DNA of 64,000 nucleotides, taken from IMG/VR virus record IMGVR_UViG_3300027833_001604, positions 1 through 64,000 of that record; one strand, written 5' to 3'. Shown here piece by piece: positions 25,038-33,083 of the stretch. A program made the position numbers and the translations under genes. A model generated the notes under the pieces. The model did not search any database. It saw only the letters and a list, made by a program, of their open reading frames with translations, and was not told the DNA's origin. Each line of letters starts with the position of its first letter. The stretch's first letter is position 1. This DNA comes from a virus.

Positions 25038-26882
25038 ATGAGAATAGCAGTAATTGGTTGCGGCTTTGTCGGCAGCACAGTAGCTAACTTCTTGGAGAAG
25101 AATGGCAGCAATGATGGCATAGAAATTGTTAGAATTGATCCTAAAATTGAAGGTGCACCAACCATTGAGGAAGTAAACGATTTAGATGCAGCTATCTTAT
25201 GTTTAAATGCACCCACCAATGAGTTTAACTCAATAGTTGAGGTTGGTTTAACTAGGTTATATGTTGATACTATTCAAGCACAGTTTGGCAACATACCTGT
25301 TATGATTAAAAGCACTATGCCTATGTTTACTGATTTTAAAAATATAGGTAATGAGTGGGCGAATCACGTAGTTTACAATCCTGAGTTTTTAACTGCTGCA
25401 AATGCCGAAGAAGATTTTGCAAATCAACAGTTGTTTGTTTTAGGAATTGATCCATCTGTTATAACACATGATTCACCAGCAGAAGAAAACAAAGATGCAA
25501 GGTTTTGGACAAATATATTTGCACCTAGTTTACCAAACACTGAGTTCATTTACACAGATAGAGAAACAGCAATAATGGTCAAGTATACACACAATGCTTG
25601 GTTGGCTACAAAGATTACATTTTTTCATTCGTTAAGCCAACTCATGCCAGGAGTATCCAACTACGAAGAAATGACTAATATACTAGCTAAGTTTCCTAAC
25701 ATAGGACCTAGTCATATGAAGGTTCCTAATGCAATTGGTGGACTTGGATATGAAGGATTTTGTTTTCCAAAAGATATGAAAGCATTAGAAGGTATAACAC
25801 AGTCAACATTGTTAGATGCAATAATACATGAAAATCATCTATTAGCTGCTACACAGAAACCTAAAAATAATATAGAATCATCTCTTCAAAAAAAAATTCC
25901 AAAAAATGACTTCATAATAGTTCTAGGAACTAGTCATACATTTGGTGAATGTAATAGTATTAGAATTCCTTCTTATGTAAAAACATTACAGTCGCACATT
26001 GACATGGACATAGTCGAAGTTGGAAACTCAGGAGCAAGGAATATAGATTTAATTGCAACGCTAACCGAATTAAACGATCTAGGTTTCCTTAATGAGCGTT
26101 GTAAACTTGTGTTAGTAGAGCCACGTGTAAAAGATCCAGTAATATCTACATCAATTGATACCATTATTGGTGAAAAACAGATGCGTAAGCTACTAGTTGC
26201 AGAGAATAATCGAACAATAAATCTTTGTAGAACTTCACTTGGATTTGATGATGATAGCTATGGTAAACCAATTAAATGGCCGGTTACTACTAGAGAGTCT
26301 ATAGGAATAAAATCAGGGCCTGGAAACTTACATAATGCTAAAGAAAGATTAGATGGTAGACTTGGGCTATCTGCACACACAGATGCAGATAAAAAACAAC
26401 TGGTAAAAGATATATGGGAAAAGAATGATGCATTTGGTGGAGATAATTCAGTTAATGAGTGGTTAACTAGTGCAACACATGAGATAACTACTACAGCAGA
26501 GGGTATGTTAAACCTGTTAAATGATTTAACTTTAATAGAATCTATGGCAGCTATAGTAAAAAACAAAGGTATTGGATTTAGGTGGTTTGTAATGGACGAC
26601 AGAGATAAAGAAATAAGTATGTTACAGTTTTTAAATAGCAAGACGTCTGACATATTTAAAGACAGATTATTAAGCAAATCAATTCAACGATTAATGCTTG
26701 ACTTGTTACCCCATAAAAAACCGACACAGTTTCATGAAGCTTTAAGCTTCAATGAAGCTTATAACCATTTATTATGTGATTGTGGACATTATTCAGAAAC
26801 AGGTAACCAATACATTGCAAACAATATTATTGGACCAGCAGTAAGTAAGACATTAAATAAAATTTCTAGGAGAGAAAAGTGA
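25038..26882 (+). CDS. nucleotide-sugar dehydrogenase fused to SGNH-like domain
   Basis: A 614-residue two-domain protein. Residues 1-285 are a UDP-glucose/GDP-mannose dehydrogenase: [12 protein letters not shown] Rossmann loop at 4-15, [14 protein letters not shown] near 113, [13 protein letters not shown] near 181 and [12 protein letters not shown] with the catalytic Cys near 242. The usual third, nucleotide-sugar-binding domain is missing. Instead, residues about 290-614 carry SGNH features: LGTSHTFGE near 296, [11 protein letters not shown] near 325 and CDCGHYSE near 580. It may oxidise a sugar and remove or add an ester on it. A GTGA overlap couples it to the ferredoxin gene. Confidence 0.8.
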   Translation: MRIAVIGCGFVGSTVANFLEKNGSNDGIEIVRIDPKIEGAPTIEEVNDLDAAILCLNAPTNEFNSIVEVGLTRLYVDTIQAQFGNIPVMIKSTMPMFTDFKNIGNEWANHVVYNPEFLTAANAEEDFANQQLFVLGIDPSVITHDSPAEENKDARFWTNIFAPSLPNTEFIYTDRETAIMVKYTHNAWLATKITFFHSLSQLMPGVSNYEEMTNILAKFPNIGPSHMKVPNAIGGLGYEGFCFPKDMKALEGITQSTLLDAIIHENHLLAATQKPKNNIESSLQKKIPKNDFIIVLGTSHTFGECNSIRIPSYVKTLQSHIDMDIVEVGNSGARNIDLIATLTELNDLGFLNERCKLVLVEPRVKDPVISTSIDTIIGEKQMRKLLVAENNRTINLCRTSLGFDDDSYGKPIKWPVTTRESIGIKSGPGNLHNAKERLDGRLGLSAHTDADKKQLVKDIWEKNDAFGGDNSVNEWLTSATHEITTTAEGMLNLLNDLTLIESMAAIVKNKGIGFRWFVMDDRDKEISMLQFLNSKTSDIFKDRLLSKSIQRLMLDLLPHKKPTQFHEALSFNEAYNHLLCDCGHYSETGNQYIANNIIGPAVSKTLNKISRREK

Positions 26883-27238
26883 CATATGTAGTAAAAGACG
26901 ATTGTATCAAATGCAAATACACTGATTGTGTCGCAGTATGCCCAGTGGATTGTTTCTATGAAGGCGAAAACTTTCTAGTTATTAATCCAGAAGAGTGCAT
27001 TGACTGTGGTGTATGCGAACCAGAATGTCCAGCAGGTGCTATTGTGCCTGATACAGCATTAGATAAGAACGATCCAATAGATTGGGTTGCAGTAAATCAA
27101 AAGTATGCAGATATGTGGCCAGTGATTACCGAACAAATTGACCCTATGCCTGATGCAGATAAGTTCAATCCCAAAGAGGGATATGATGGTCCTAACAAGT
27201 TTAGTGAGTTAAGTGAAAAGCCCGGAGAGGGAAATTAG
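26879..27238 (+). CDS. fdxA: ferredoxin, FdxA-like (two iron-sulfur clusters)
   Basis: A 119-residue GTG-start protein with two cysteine groups: C9, C12, C17, C21, C25 and C40, C43, C46, C50 ([11 protein letters not shown]). This is the pattern of 7Fe or 8Fe bacterial ferredoxins, and the acidic tail with DWVAVN and YADMWPVI is like FdxA. It is a soluble electron donor. Radical SAM enzymes need a reduced cluster, so a phage ferredoxin could feed the nine radical SAM loci in this window. That link is inferred. It opens the iron-sulfur module ending at 28652. Confidence 0.93.
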   Translation: MTYVVKDDCIKCKYTDCVAVCPVDCFYEGENFLVINPEECIDCGVCEPECPAGAIVPDTALDKNDPIDWVAVNQKYADMWPVITEQIDPMPDADKFNPKEGYDGPNKFSELSEKPGEGN

Positions 27239-27259
27239 AATATAAGCCAGGAGGCAAAG

Positions 27260-27394
27260 ATGGGTAAAAGGAATATACCGTTTATAGCAAGCAAACGTGG
27301 ACAACCACAAGCAAAGAAAAACATGAGTCATGGAACGTTTAAAGTTAAACGTAAACCAAATAGTAAAAGAGTTACTAACGGCTCAATGAAATAA
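27260..27394 (+). CDS. small basic protein, 44 aa
   Basis: A short gene with a strong ribosome site (CCAGGAGGC) between the ferredoxin and Nfu-like genes. It is rich in Lys/Arg with IASKRGQPQAKKN and FKVKRKPNSKR. No cysteine is present, so it is not a cluster carrier. The ribosome site and spacing (22 bases before, 12 after) support a real gene. The function is unknown. Confidence 0.6.
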   Translation: MGKRNIPFIASKRGQPQAKKNMSHGTFKVKRKPNSKRVTNGSMK

Positions 27395-27405
27395 AGGAGC
27401 AAAAA

Positions 27406-27735
27406 ATGCCAGATAAAACAATGCAAGAAATACTAAAGCAAGTTGAAGAAGTAATGGAAAAATATGTGAATCCAAATGTAGCAATGCATGGTGGTAAAAT
27501 TAACATAATCAAATTTGATGAAACGACTGGATTTTTACACACACAAATGAGTGGAAGTTGTAGTGGATGTGCTAGTAGCACAGAAACACTTAAAATGGGT
27601 GTAGAAAATACACTAATGCATTTTATTCCAGAAATCAATGGCGTTACAAGTGAGGATGATCCAATGTTTAATGACCCATACTATGTAGCCGATCATGGAA
27701 TGATGGACGACTTCCCGCCAATGGACAATGATTAA
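27406..27735 (+). CDS. nfuA: NifU C-terminal / Nfu-type iron-sulfur scaffold
   Basis: A 109-residue protein of the Nfu domain type. VNPNVAMHGGKINI (about 21-34) and the cluster motif CSGC (C52, C55) followed by TLKMGVENTL are conserved. Nfu proteins accept and hand over [4Fe-4S] clusters. The last 30 residues are an acidic extension (DDFPPMDND) not usual for the core domain. It lies between the ferredoxin and IscA-like genes, a module that can serve radical SAM enzymes. The assignment is strong. Confidence 0.93.
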   Translation: MPDKTMQEILKQVEEVMEKYVNPNVAMHGGKINIIKFDETTGFLHTQMSGSCSGCASSTETLKMGVENTLMHFIPEINGVTSEDDPMFNDPYYVADHGMMDDFPPMDND

Positions 27736-28251
27736 GTGAACATCAAAGATTACATAAGAACAGTTCCAGATTATCCTATCGAGGGTGTGAACTTTTATGA
27801 TGTTAACAGCTTGTTTGCTAGTAACTTATGGACAAGCGAAGTAGAAGATATTGCAAAAAGAATACAAGACAGTATTGAGTTTCTGCCAACACATATTGTT
27901 GGTATTGAAAGCCGAGGTTTTGTATTAGGTGCAGCATTATCACAAGAATTAGATATACCCTTTGTTATGATAAGGAAGAAAGGTGCTAAATACCCAGGTA
28001 AGCTGCTCGAAGAAAGCTACGAACTTGAGTATGGGACCGATACACTTACACTACAAGAGGGTATATTAGGTCATACAAGCAGAGTTCTTATAGCAGACGA
28101 CTTAGTTGCTACAGGGGGAAGTATGAACGCTAGTAAACTCTTATGTGAGCAAACTGGTGCAATAGTATTAGGTGGAGTTACGATAGTTAACTTAAAATAC
28201 CTAAACGGAGAAGAGATGGAACTCTTGTCCTCAGTGGAGATAGAACAATGA
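27736..28251 (+). CDS. apt: adenine phosphoribosyltransferase
   Basis: A 171-residue GTG-start protein. VPDYPIEGVNFYDV is the family N-terminus, GIESRGFVLGAAL and IRKKGAKYPG lie mid-protein, and VLIADDLVATGGSM (about 115-128) is the PRPP-binding loop. It converts adenine and PRPP to AMP, saving purine for the phage. Together with DeoD (40414), which frees bases, and MazG-like (28664) it forms nucleotide salvage and control. It starts one base after the Nfu stop and overlaps the IscA start (ATGA). Confidence 0.95.
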   Translation: MNIKDYIRTVPDYPIEGVNFYDVNSLFASNLWTSEVEDIAKRIQDSIEFLPTHIVGIESRGFVLGAALSQELDIPFVMIRKKGAKYPGKLLEESYELEYGTDTLTLQEGILGHTSRVLIADDLVATGGSMNASKLLCEQTGAIVLGGVTIVNLKYLNGEEMELLSSVEIEQ

Positions 28252-28652
28252 TAGAAGTTAGCCAAAAAGCAAAAGAATATATGAAGGGTATTGCAGACGC
28301 AGACGCCACACCAGGCAAAGTAGTATTCCTTGGAATTAAAGGTGGTGGTTGTTCAGGGTTCAGTTACGATTGGTCGTTAAAAACAGAAGAAGAACTTGAT
28401 GAATATTCAGATGAGATTATTGATCTGGAAAACGGCACTAAACTTGCAATTGATGGAACAAGTTTAATGTATCTATATGGTAGTCAAATTAATCTAAAGC
28501 AAGATTTGTTTGGCACTACATTAGAGATATCAGCGCCATCAACAGCAAGCTCATGTGGATGTGGAGAAAGCATCAACTTTGATATGACAAAAGTTGAAGG
28601 CAATATGGACTTAATTAAAGAATTAAAAATACCTACAGAACAAAAAGCATAA
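28248..28652 (+). CDS. iscA: A-type iron-sulfur carrier (IscA/ErpA/HesB)
   Basis: A 134-residue protein with KGGGCSGFSY (C35) and the C-terminal SSCGCGES (C103, C105), the three cysteines that hold the cluster in IscA-type carriers. HesB/IscA-like genes are known from marine phages. The carrier passes clusters to apo-proteins such as radical SAM enzymes. It overlaps the apt gene by ATGA and completes a ferredoxin-Nfu-IscA set within 1.8 kb. The assignment is firm. Confidence 0.95.
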   Translation: MIEVSQKAKEYMKGIADADATPGKVVFLGIKGGGCSGFSYDWSLKTEEELDEYSDEIIDLENGTKLAIDGTSLMYLYGSQINLKQDLFGTTLEISAPSTASSCGCGESINFDMTKVEGNMDLIKELKIPTEQKA

Positions 28653-28663
28653 AGGAAAATAAA

Positions 28664-29077
28664 TTGACTAATAAAGTAGACTTAAACGCATATAACGACT
28701 TTGTAAAAGAAGTAACTAGTAATGAATCAATGGATTCAGTAGCAATGTATGAACGTATTATTGACATCGAAAAAACAAGCGGAGTCAATATGGCTTCACT
28801 ACTAACAGGCTCGATTGGAATGGCGAGCGAAGGAGGAGAGTTCAGTGAAATTGTTAAAAAATGTGTATTTCAAGGTAAACCAATGGATGATGCAACAATC
28901 TTTCATGCCAAACGAGAACTTGGCGATATTATTTGGTATTGGATTACTGCTTGTCGGGCGCTCAATTTAGACCCTAATGAAGTAATCGAAGAGAATGTGA
29001 ATAAACTGAAGTCACGCTATCCTGGTGGAGACTTTGATGTTCACTATAGTGAAAACAGGAAAGACGGAGATCTATGA
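28664..29077 (+). CDS. mazG: MazG-like nucleotide pyrophosphohydrolase
   Basis: A 137-residue TTG-start protein. MASEGGEFSEIVKK (about 52-65) and KRELGDIIWYW (about 86-96) supply the paired Glu/Asp metal ligands of the MazG fold (EExxE...ExxD pattern). MazG enzymes hydrolyse nucleoside triphosphates, and marine phage versions have been linked to nucleotide pool or (p)ppGpp control. An AAAGGA ribosome site precedes the TTG. The next gene starts in an ATGA overlap. Confidence 0.88.
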   Translation: MTNKVDLNAYNDFVKEVTSNESMDSVAMYERIIDIEKTSGVNMASLLTGSIGMASEGGEFSEIVKKCVFQGKPMDDATIFHAKRELGDIIWYWITACRALNLDPNEVIEENVNKLKSRYPGGDFDVHYSENRKDGDL

Positions 29078-29247
29078 CAGACAAAGAATACTCAGAATAT
29101 GGGTATAGAGGATTAGAAGAAGTTTTAGCCAAAGATGCAGAAATCAAAGAACTTAAAAAAGAGATTTCTGAGTTAAAGATGAAACTGCAACAAGCAGAAA
29201 ATCAAAACAACAATCTTATGGCAACAGCTAACTTACCTAAATACTAA
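29074..29247 (+). CDS. small coiled-coil protein, 57 aa
   Basis: A short protein starting in an ATGA overlap with the MazG-like gene. Residues about 18-45 form heptad-like text (AEIKELKKEISELKMKLQQ), a probable coiled coil. The tail is polar. It ends two bases before the next gene. The function is unknown; perhaps it is an oligomerisation partner. Confidence 0.6.
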   Translation: MTDKEYSEYGYRGLEEVLAKDAEIKELKKEISELKMKLQQAENQNNNLMATANLPKY

Positions 29248-29248
29248 T

Positions 29249-29650
29249 ATGATCGAATATAAAGGCAAAGCCTACACTGAATTAAACTTCAATGAATGCA
29301 TTGAGTTTGAAAAAGAACTATTGAAAAAAGTTATTGCTGCCGGCAGGGCTGGTATGGGTGATGAATTAATCCACCAACTAAACGTTTTTATTGATTTGCT
29401 ACGAGACCAAAAGGCAGAGGCAATTAGGAAAGAGATGAAGCAAAAAGGTGACGACAAAGAAGACGGTATTGTATTAGATACTTCTCCACCTGAATTAGAG
29501 ATTATAGAACCTGAGCCAGAATATCCAAAAATGAAGAAAACACAAGTCGAATTAACTAGATCAGATAAGTTAAAAATAGCAGACATGTATAAGCCATCAA
29601 TTGATCCAGAAGCAGTTAAATTAGCAGAGACATACAAAAATGAAAAATAA
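29249..29650 (+). CDS. hypothetical protein, 133 aa
   Basis: A charged protein with a helical N-terminal half (about 10-70), a Pro/Glu-rich linker (PPELEIIEPEPEYP, about 79-92) and a short helical C-terminus. No catalytic signature is visible. It overlaps the following gene by 11 bases. A scaffold or adaptor role is possible but not supported by any motif. Confidence 0.6.
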   Translation: MIEYKGKAYTELNFNECIEFEKELLKKVIAAGRAGMGDELIHQLNVFIDLLRDQKAEAIRKEMKQKGDDKEDGIVLDTSPPELEIIEPEPEYPKMKKTQVELTRSDKLKIADMYKPSIDPEAVKLAETYKNEK

Positions 29651-30413
29651 CATATTTGGAATATGGTATGAGCCAGGTGATATCGGAACTTGGTTTGCAT
29701 GGTTTATTAATCAACATCATGGTTATTCAAAACCAGACATTGAAATTAGATATGATGCCGAGGGCGATAAGTTTAATCATATTGCCACCGATTATTGCTG
29801 CAATAAAATTTCATGGTATATCCCAGCCGGATTACATGCCATACCGCCTCGCTCACATAAATTTATCAAATCATTTGATGAATTTCATAAATTAGCAGGT
29901 GGTGGCGATCTAGCCTACAAAATAATTCCTTGGCATAATCCGTTTCAGACCAATTCAGAAGAAATGCCTGACGGAATGTCACCAACTCAAGTGTGTAAAC
30001 AACTGTTAGAAGAAACTAATACTGATGCAATTATCATTCCACAAGTAGAAGTAAGCTATAAATTGTTTGCAAAAAGGCTTGCATTTATTAGGCCTAGATT
30101 TACAGTAGAAGAAACTGAAAAATATTACAGACAGCGAATGGAAAAAGGCTACAACAACACGTTAACACAGATGCGTGAAGCTATTCCAGGTATAAAAATT
30201 CACACAATAGCAATAGATAAATTAATTCTACAAAATGATGTCAGCGAGTATCAGAAACTGTTAGATATATTAAAAGTTCCTGCATTAGATAATTGGACAT
30301 CACATACAAATAACTATTACGAAAAGATATTTGCTCCGTGGGAACATATTAAGTCTGAAGAATTAAATATCAGACCAGAAACACTTAATGCTATCAAAGA
30401 AAACCCATATTAA
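29640..30413 (+). CDS. hypothetical protein, paralogue of the next gene
   Basis: A 257-residue protein. The N-terminus GIWYEPGDIGTWFAWFINQH (about 6-25) aligns with SNGLSGTWLTWFINQH in the next protein, and the C-terminal DVSEYQKLLDILKVPALDNW with NDSEYQTLIQTLKVPELNNW. The strand-G/S loop-helix opening and the late Leu-Pro-helix are arranged like small sulfotransferase-type P-loop proteins, but the loop lacks a clear Lys. Function unassigned. It ends in a TAATG overlap. Confidence 0.65.
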   Translation: MKNNIFGIWYEPGDIGTWFAWFINQHHGYSKPDIEIRYDAEGDKFNHIATDYCCNKISWYIPAGLHAIPPRSHKFIKSFDEFHKLAGGGDLAYKIIPWHNPFQTNSEEMPDGMSPTQVCKQLLEETNTDAIIIPQVEVSYKLFAKRLAFIRPRFTVEETEKYYRQRMEKGYNNTLTQMREAIPGIKIHTIAIDKLILQNDVSEYQKLLDILKVPALDNWTSHTNNYYEKIFAPWEHIKSEELNIRPETLNAIKENPY

Positions 30414-31087
30414 TGAATACTTATTGTGTGTTATTCAGTAATGGATTAAGTGGAACATGGCTAACATGGTTTATTAACCAACACAAAGACTTTCCAGATA
30501 GACTAGAACTTGATCCTGCACATAGTGATCCTGAACATCCGGATCGTATAACTGATTACAGCACACAACCAAACTGGTGGCATGCTGAACAGAGTTGGGA
30601 AGATTTTATGGTATATTGTGAAAGACAAGATCATCCAAACGAACGTGAAAATGAACCAGATATAAGATGGGGGTTTAGTAACTTAGCATTTAAGGTGCAG
30701 CCATATCATGAATTCTTTGGACCAGATATGAACTCTGATCAGTCTAAAGAAGCCTGTAAGTTTGTATTAGATAAAAGTAATTGTAAACAAGTAATAGTGC
30801 CAGTATGCAACGAAGTGTTATATAAACCAATATATAACAGATTAATTGCAATTAGACACTATTATACCGTTGACAAAGACCCAAAAAAGTGGTATAATAG
30901 TATATTGTATGAGTATATACAACAGGAACTAAAAGTGCCGTTGTTATATTTAGACATAGGAAAGATACTAAGTGGAAATGATTCAGAGTATCAAACGTTA
31001 ATACAAACACTTAAAGTTCCTGAATTAAACAATTGGAAAGAACTTGTAAATGACTGCAGACGAGAAATATATGATAATTACAAGTAA
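30413..31087 (+). CDS. hypothetical protein, paralogue of the previous gene
   Basis: A 224-residue protein sharing ends with the preceding one: GTWLxWFINQH at about 15-25 and SEYQTLIQTLKVPELNNW at about 188-205. Mid-protein segments differ, so the pair is an old tandem duplication. The arrangement could be a sulfotransferase-like fold acting on sugars or proteins. The evidence is weak and I give no enzyme name. Confidence 0.65.
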   Translation: MNTYCVLFSNGLSGTWLTWFINQHKDFPDRLELDPAHSDPEHPDRITDYSTQPNWWHAEQSWEDFMVYCERQDHPNERENEPDIRWGFSNLAFKVQPYHEFFGPDMNSDQSKEACKFVLDKSNCKQVIVPVCNEVLYKPIYNRLIAIRHYYTVDKDPKKWYNSILYEYIQQELKVPLLYLDIGKILSGNDSEYQTLIQTLKVPELNNWKELVNDCRREIYDNYK

Positions 31088-31601
31088 GTATGATATGAAG
31101 CAAAATCAACATGGACAGACAATAGTAAACGAAGTAGATTTAATCGACAGTTGGCTATCTGGTAAGCATGTTAGTGATGTAATTATGGATGATGTAGAGC
31201 CGATAAATATATACAACAACTGGTGTAATATGTATGACAACAAAGACGTTATTACTGCACAGCCAGAATATAAGAAAGATGATTACATTGAAAAATGTAT
31301 GAGTAATTGGGCAATGCCTGAAGAATATAAAGAACTTGATGTGGTTAGATTTATTAATAATAGAGAGCTAACATATCAAGAGCGTGATAGAGTGCATTTA
31401 GAAATTGAAATGTATCGTGAACGTGGCTTAATTCCAGTGCTAAGATTTTTAGTTTACTTAGTGGATTTATGCAAACAAAATAACATTGTATTAGGTGTTG
31501 GACGTGGATCAAGTGTAGCAAGTTATGTATTATATTTGTTAGGAGTTCACAAAGTAAACAGCATTAAATATGATTTAGACATAAAGGAGTTTTTGAAATG
31601 A
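31071..31601 (+). CDS. DnaE (DNA polymerase III alpha) palm-domain fragment protein
   Basis: I prefer the ATG at 31071 (176 residues) to the one at 31050 because it overlaps the previous gene less. The C-terminal third, VLGVGRGSSVASYVLYLLG then VNSIKYDLDIKEFLK, matches the start of the bacterial replicase palm (GRGSAAGSLVAYLLxITxxDPxxxxLxFERFLN). In full DnaE, the catalytic aspartates (PDIDxDF) follow just after this point, and here the protein stops. It is thus a free-standing partial palm without the catalytic residues, overlapping the next gene by ATGA. It could bind DNA or nucleotide or be a remnant kept for another use. Confidence 0.7.
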   Translation: MIITSKYDMKQNQHGQTIVNEVDLIDSWLSGKHVSDVIMDDVEPINIYNNWCNMYDNKDVITAQPEYKKDDYIEKCMSNWAMPEEYKELDVVRFINNRELTYQERDRVHLEIEMYRERGLIPVLRFLVYLVDLCKQNNIVLGVGRGSSVASYVLYLLGVHKVNSIKYDLDIKEFLK

Positions 31602-32011
31602 AAACAGTTAAAACAGCAAAAGGTAGAATGCTAGACATGGGTGCGTTAGCAGCCCAAAACGAGGAAACTCGTGCTATCAGTAATGTGCCTATAAACGCAA
31701 GAGGCGATATCATTGATAACCGTGGAAACGTTAAAATTTCACGTGAAGATATTTCTAAAGAATTTTATAAAGAAACTGTTCCAGGAAATGTCGTAGAGCA
31801 AGGTATCAAAGAAGAAACTATACTAACACCTGTTGAACAGCCAGAACCAAAACAAGAACCAGTGCAAAAAGAAGCAATAGTCGATGATGGTCCAGTTGAA
31901 ATCTCACGTAAAGAACGTGAGCGTAAAGACGGTAGTAAATACTTTGAAATAGAGTATATGGATGGCAGCATGGAAGAAGTTGATATTCCCCAAAACAAAA
32001 ACAAGAAATAG
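31598..32011 (+). CDS. conserved-looking phage hypothetical protein, 137 aa
   Basis: A basic N-terminus, VKTAKGRMLDMGALAAQNE then SNVPINARGDIIDNRGN (about 4-50), is of a type I recall from several T4-like phages with no known function. A Pro/Glu/Gln linker follows at about 78-96 and a beta-rich end, KYFEIEYMDGSMEEVDI. It starts in an ATGA overlap with the DnaE-fragment gene and precedes the co-chaperonin gene by nine bases. Confidence 0.7.
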   Translation: MKTVKTAKGRMLDMGALAAQNEETRAISNVPINARGDIIDNRGNVKISREDISKEFYKETVPGNVVEQGIKEETILTPVEQPEPKQEPVQKEAIVDDGPVEISRKERERKDGSKYFEIEYMDGSMEEVDIPQNKNKK

Positions 32012-32019
32012 GATATAAA

Positions 32020-32421
32020 ATGAGCCTTAAAGTAAAAGCAATGCGTAATAAGATCTTAGCAGAAATGATTGATGATCCAGGTGATGAAATAACAACAGCC
32101 GGTGGTATTATTCTTATATCAAAAGATGGAACTGAATCCGCAGTTAGACCACGTTGGTTTCAAGTATACAGTGTAGGCGATGACATTGATTGGTTAACAG
32201 AAGGCGCATATGTGCTAGTTGATCATGGACGTTGGAGCAATGGCATGAAAGTAGACAACGACTTGAAAATCTATCTATTAGATAATAAAGATTGTTTAAT
32301 GGTATCAGATGACAATCCAATGTTAAATGCTAATATCATGATTGGTAGTAAACCAGTCGCCAGGCGTCCATCCGATGATGCAAGTAGACATGGTGTAACA
32401 ACAGGCTACGTCCCAAATTAA
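32020..32421 (+). CDS. 31: GroES-like co-chaperonin (gp31-like)
   Basis: A 133-residue protein with the GroES beta-barrel pattern: NKILAEMIDDPGDEITTAGG (about 10-29, including the mobile-loop region before GGI), PRWFQVYSVGDDI (about 44-56) and GAYVLVDHGRWSNGMKV (about 62-78). T4 gp31 replaces GroES to fold the major capsid protein with host GroEL. The polypeptide has an extra tail of about 30 residues. A protease gene of ClpP type follows. Confidence 0.75.
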   Translation: MSLKVKAMRNKILAEMIDDPGDEITTAGGIILISKDGTESAVRPRWFQVYSVGDDIDWLTEGAYVLVDHGRWSNGMKVDNDLKIYLLDNKDCLMVSDDNPMLNANIMIGSKPVARRPSDDASRHGVTTGYVPN

Positions 32422-32443
32422 ATCTAAAAGGAAATTAATAATA

Positions 32444-33082
32444 ATGAAAAAATTAACAGGCGTTATTCCTGAACCTAAAGAAGTGCCTACACCACCTCCT
32501 GCTCCACCAATGCCTACTCCACCAATTCCGCCTAAACAACCAGGCGACTATTTGCGTGAGAATGGTATCTTGCATATGGACAAAGAGTTTAATCAAGAGA
32601 ATTGTATGCCGTTGGTTAAGATGATTATGGAATATAATCTTATGCCTGACCTTAAAGCACCTGAAGTTATTCACCTATATATTAATTCACCAGGTGGGTA
32701 TGTTGACAGTTGTATGCACTTAATTGATATTATTAAACAGTCACGCATTCCAGTTTATACATACGGAATGGGCTCAATTGCATCGTGTGGCGTTATGCTT
32801 ATGATGGCAGGCGTTAAAGGACATAGATACCTCACACAAAATACGGCAGTTATGAGTCACGAATTTAGTGGCGGAACAAAAGGCCAATATCATGATATGG
32901 TAGAAAGCCGTAAGCACATGGACTGGACAAATCAAAAATTAATGGAACACTACGTTAAATGCACAGGCAAAAAAGAACCTTACATTCGTAAGCATTTGCT
33001 TGCACCTAAAACTGATCATTGGTTAACACCCGAAGAAGCAGTTAAACATGGCATTGCAGATTTAGTTATAGAGTCTTACTAA
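32444..33082 (+). CDS. clpP: ClpP-like serine protease
   Basis: A 212-residue protein. INSPGGYVDSCMHLID, YGMGSIASCGVM (catalytic Ser about 112), VMSHEFSGG (catalytic His about 138) and TDHWLTPEEAVKHGIAD (the Asp region about 188-204) match ClpP. Most ClpP proteases work with a Clp ATPase; none is encoded here, so it may use the host partner or act in head maturation. Residues 7-30 are an unusual Pro-rich leader (EVPTPPPAPPMPTPPIPP). It follows the co-chaperonin gene closely. Confidence 0.92.
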   Translation: MKKLTGVIPEPKEVPTPPPAPPMPTPPIPPKQPGDYLRENGILHMDKEFNQENCMPLVKMIMEYNLMPDLKAPEVIHLYINSPGGYVDSCMHLIDIIKQSRIPVYTYGMGSIASCGVMLMMAGVKGHRYLTQNTAVMSHEFSGGTKGQYHDMVESRKHMDWTNQKLMEHYVKCTGKKEPYIRKHLLAPKTDHWLTPEEAVKHGIADLVIESY

Positions 33083-33083
33083 A

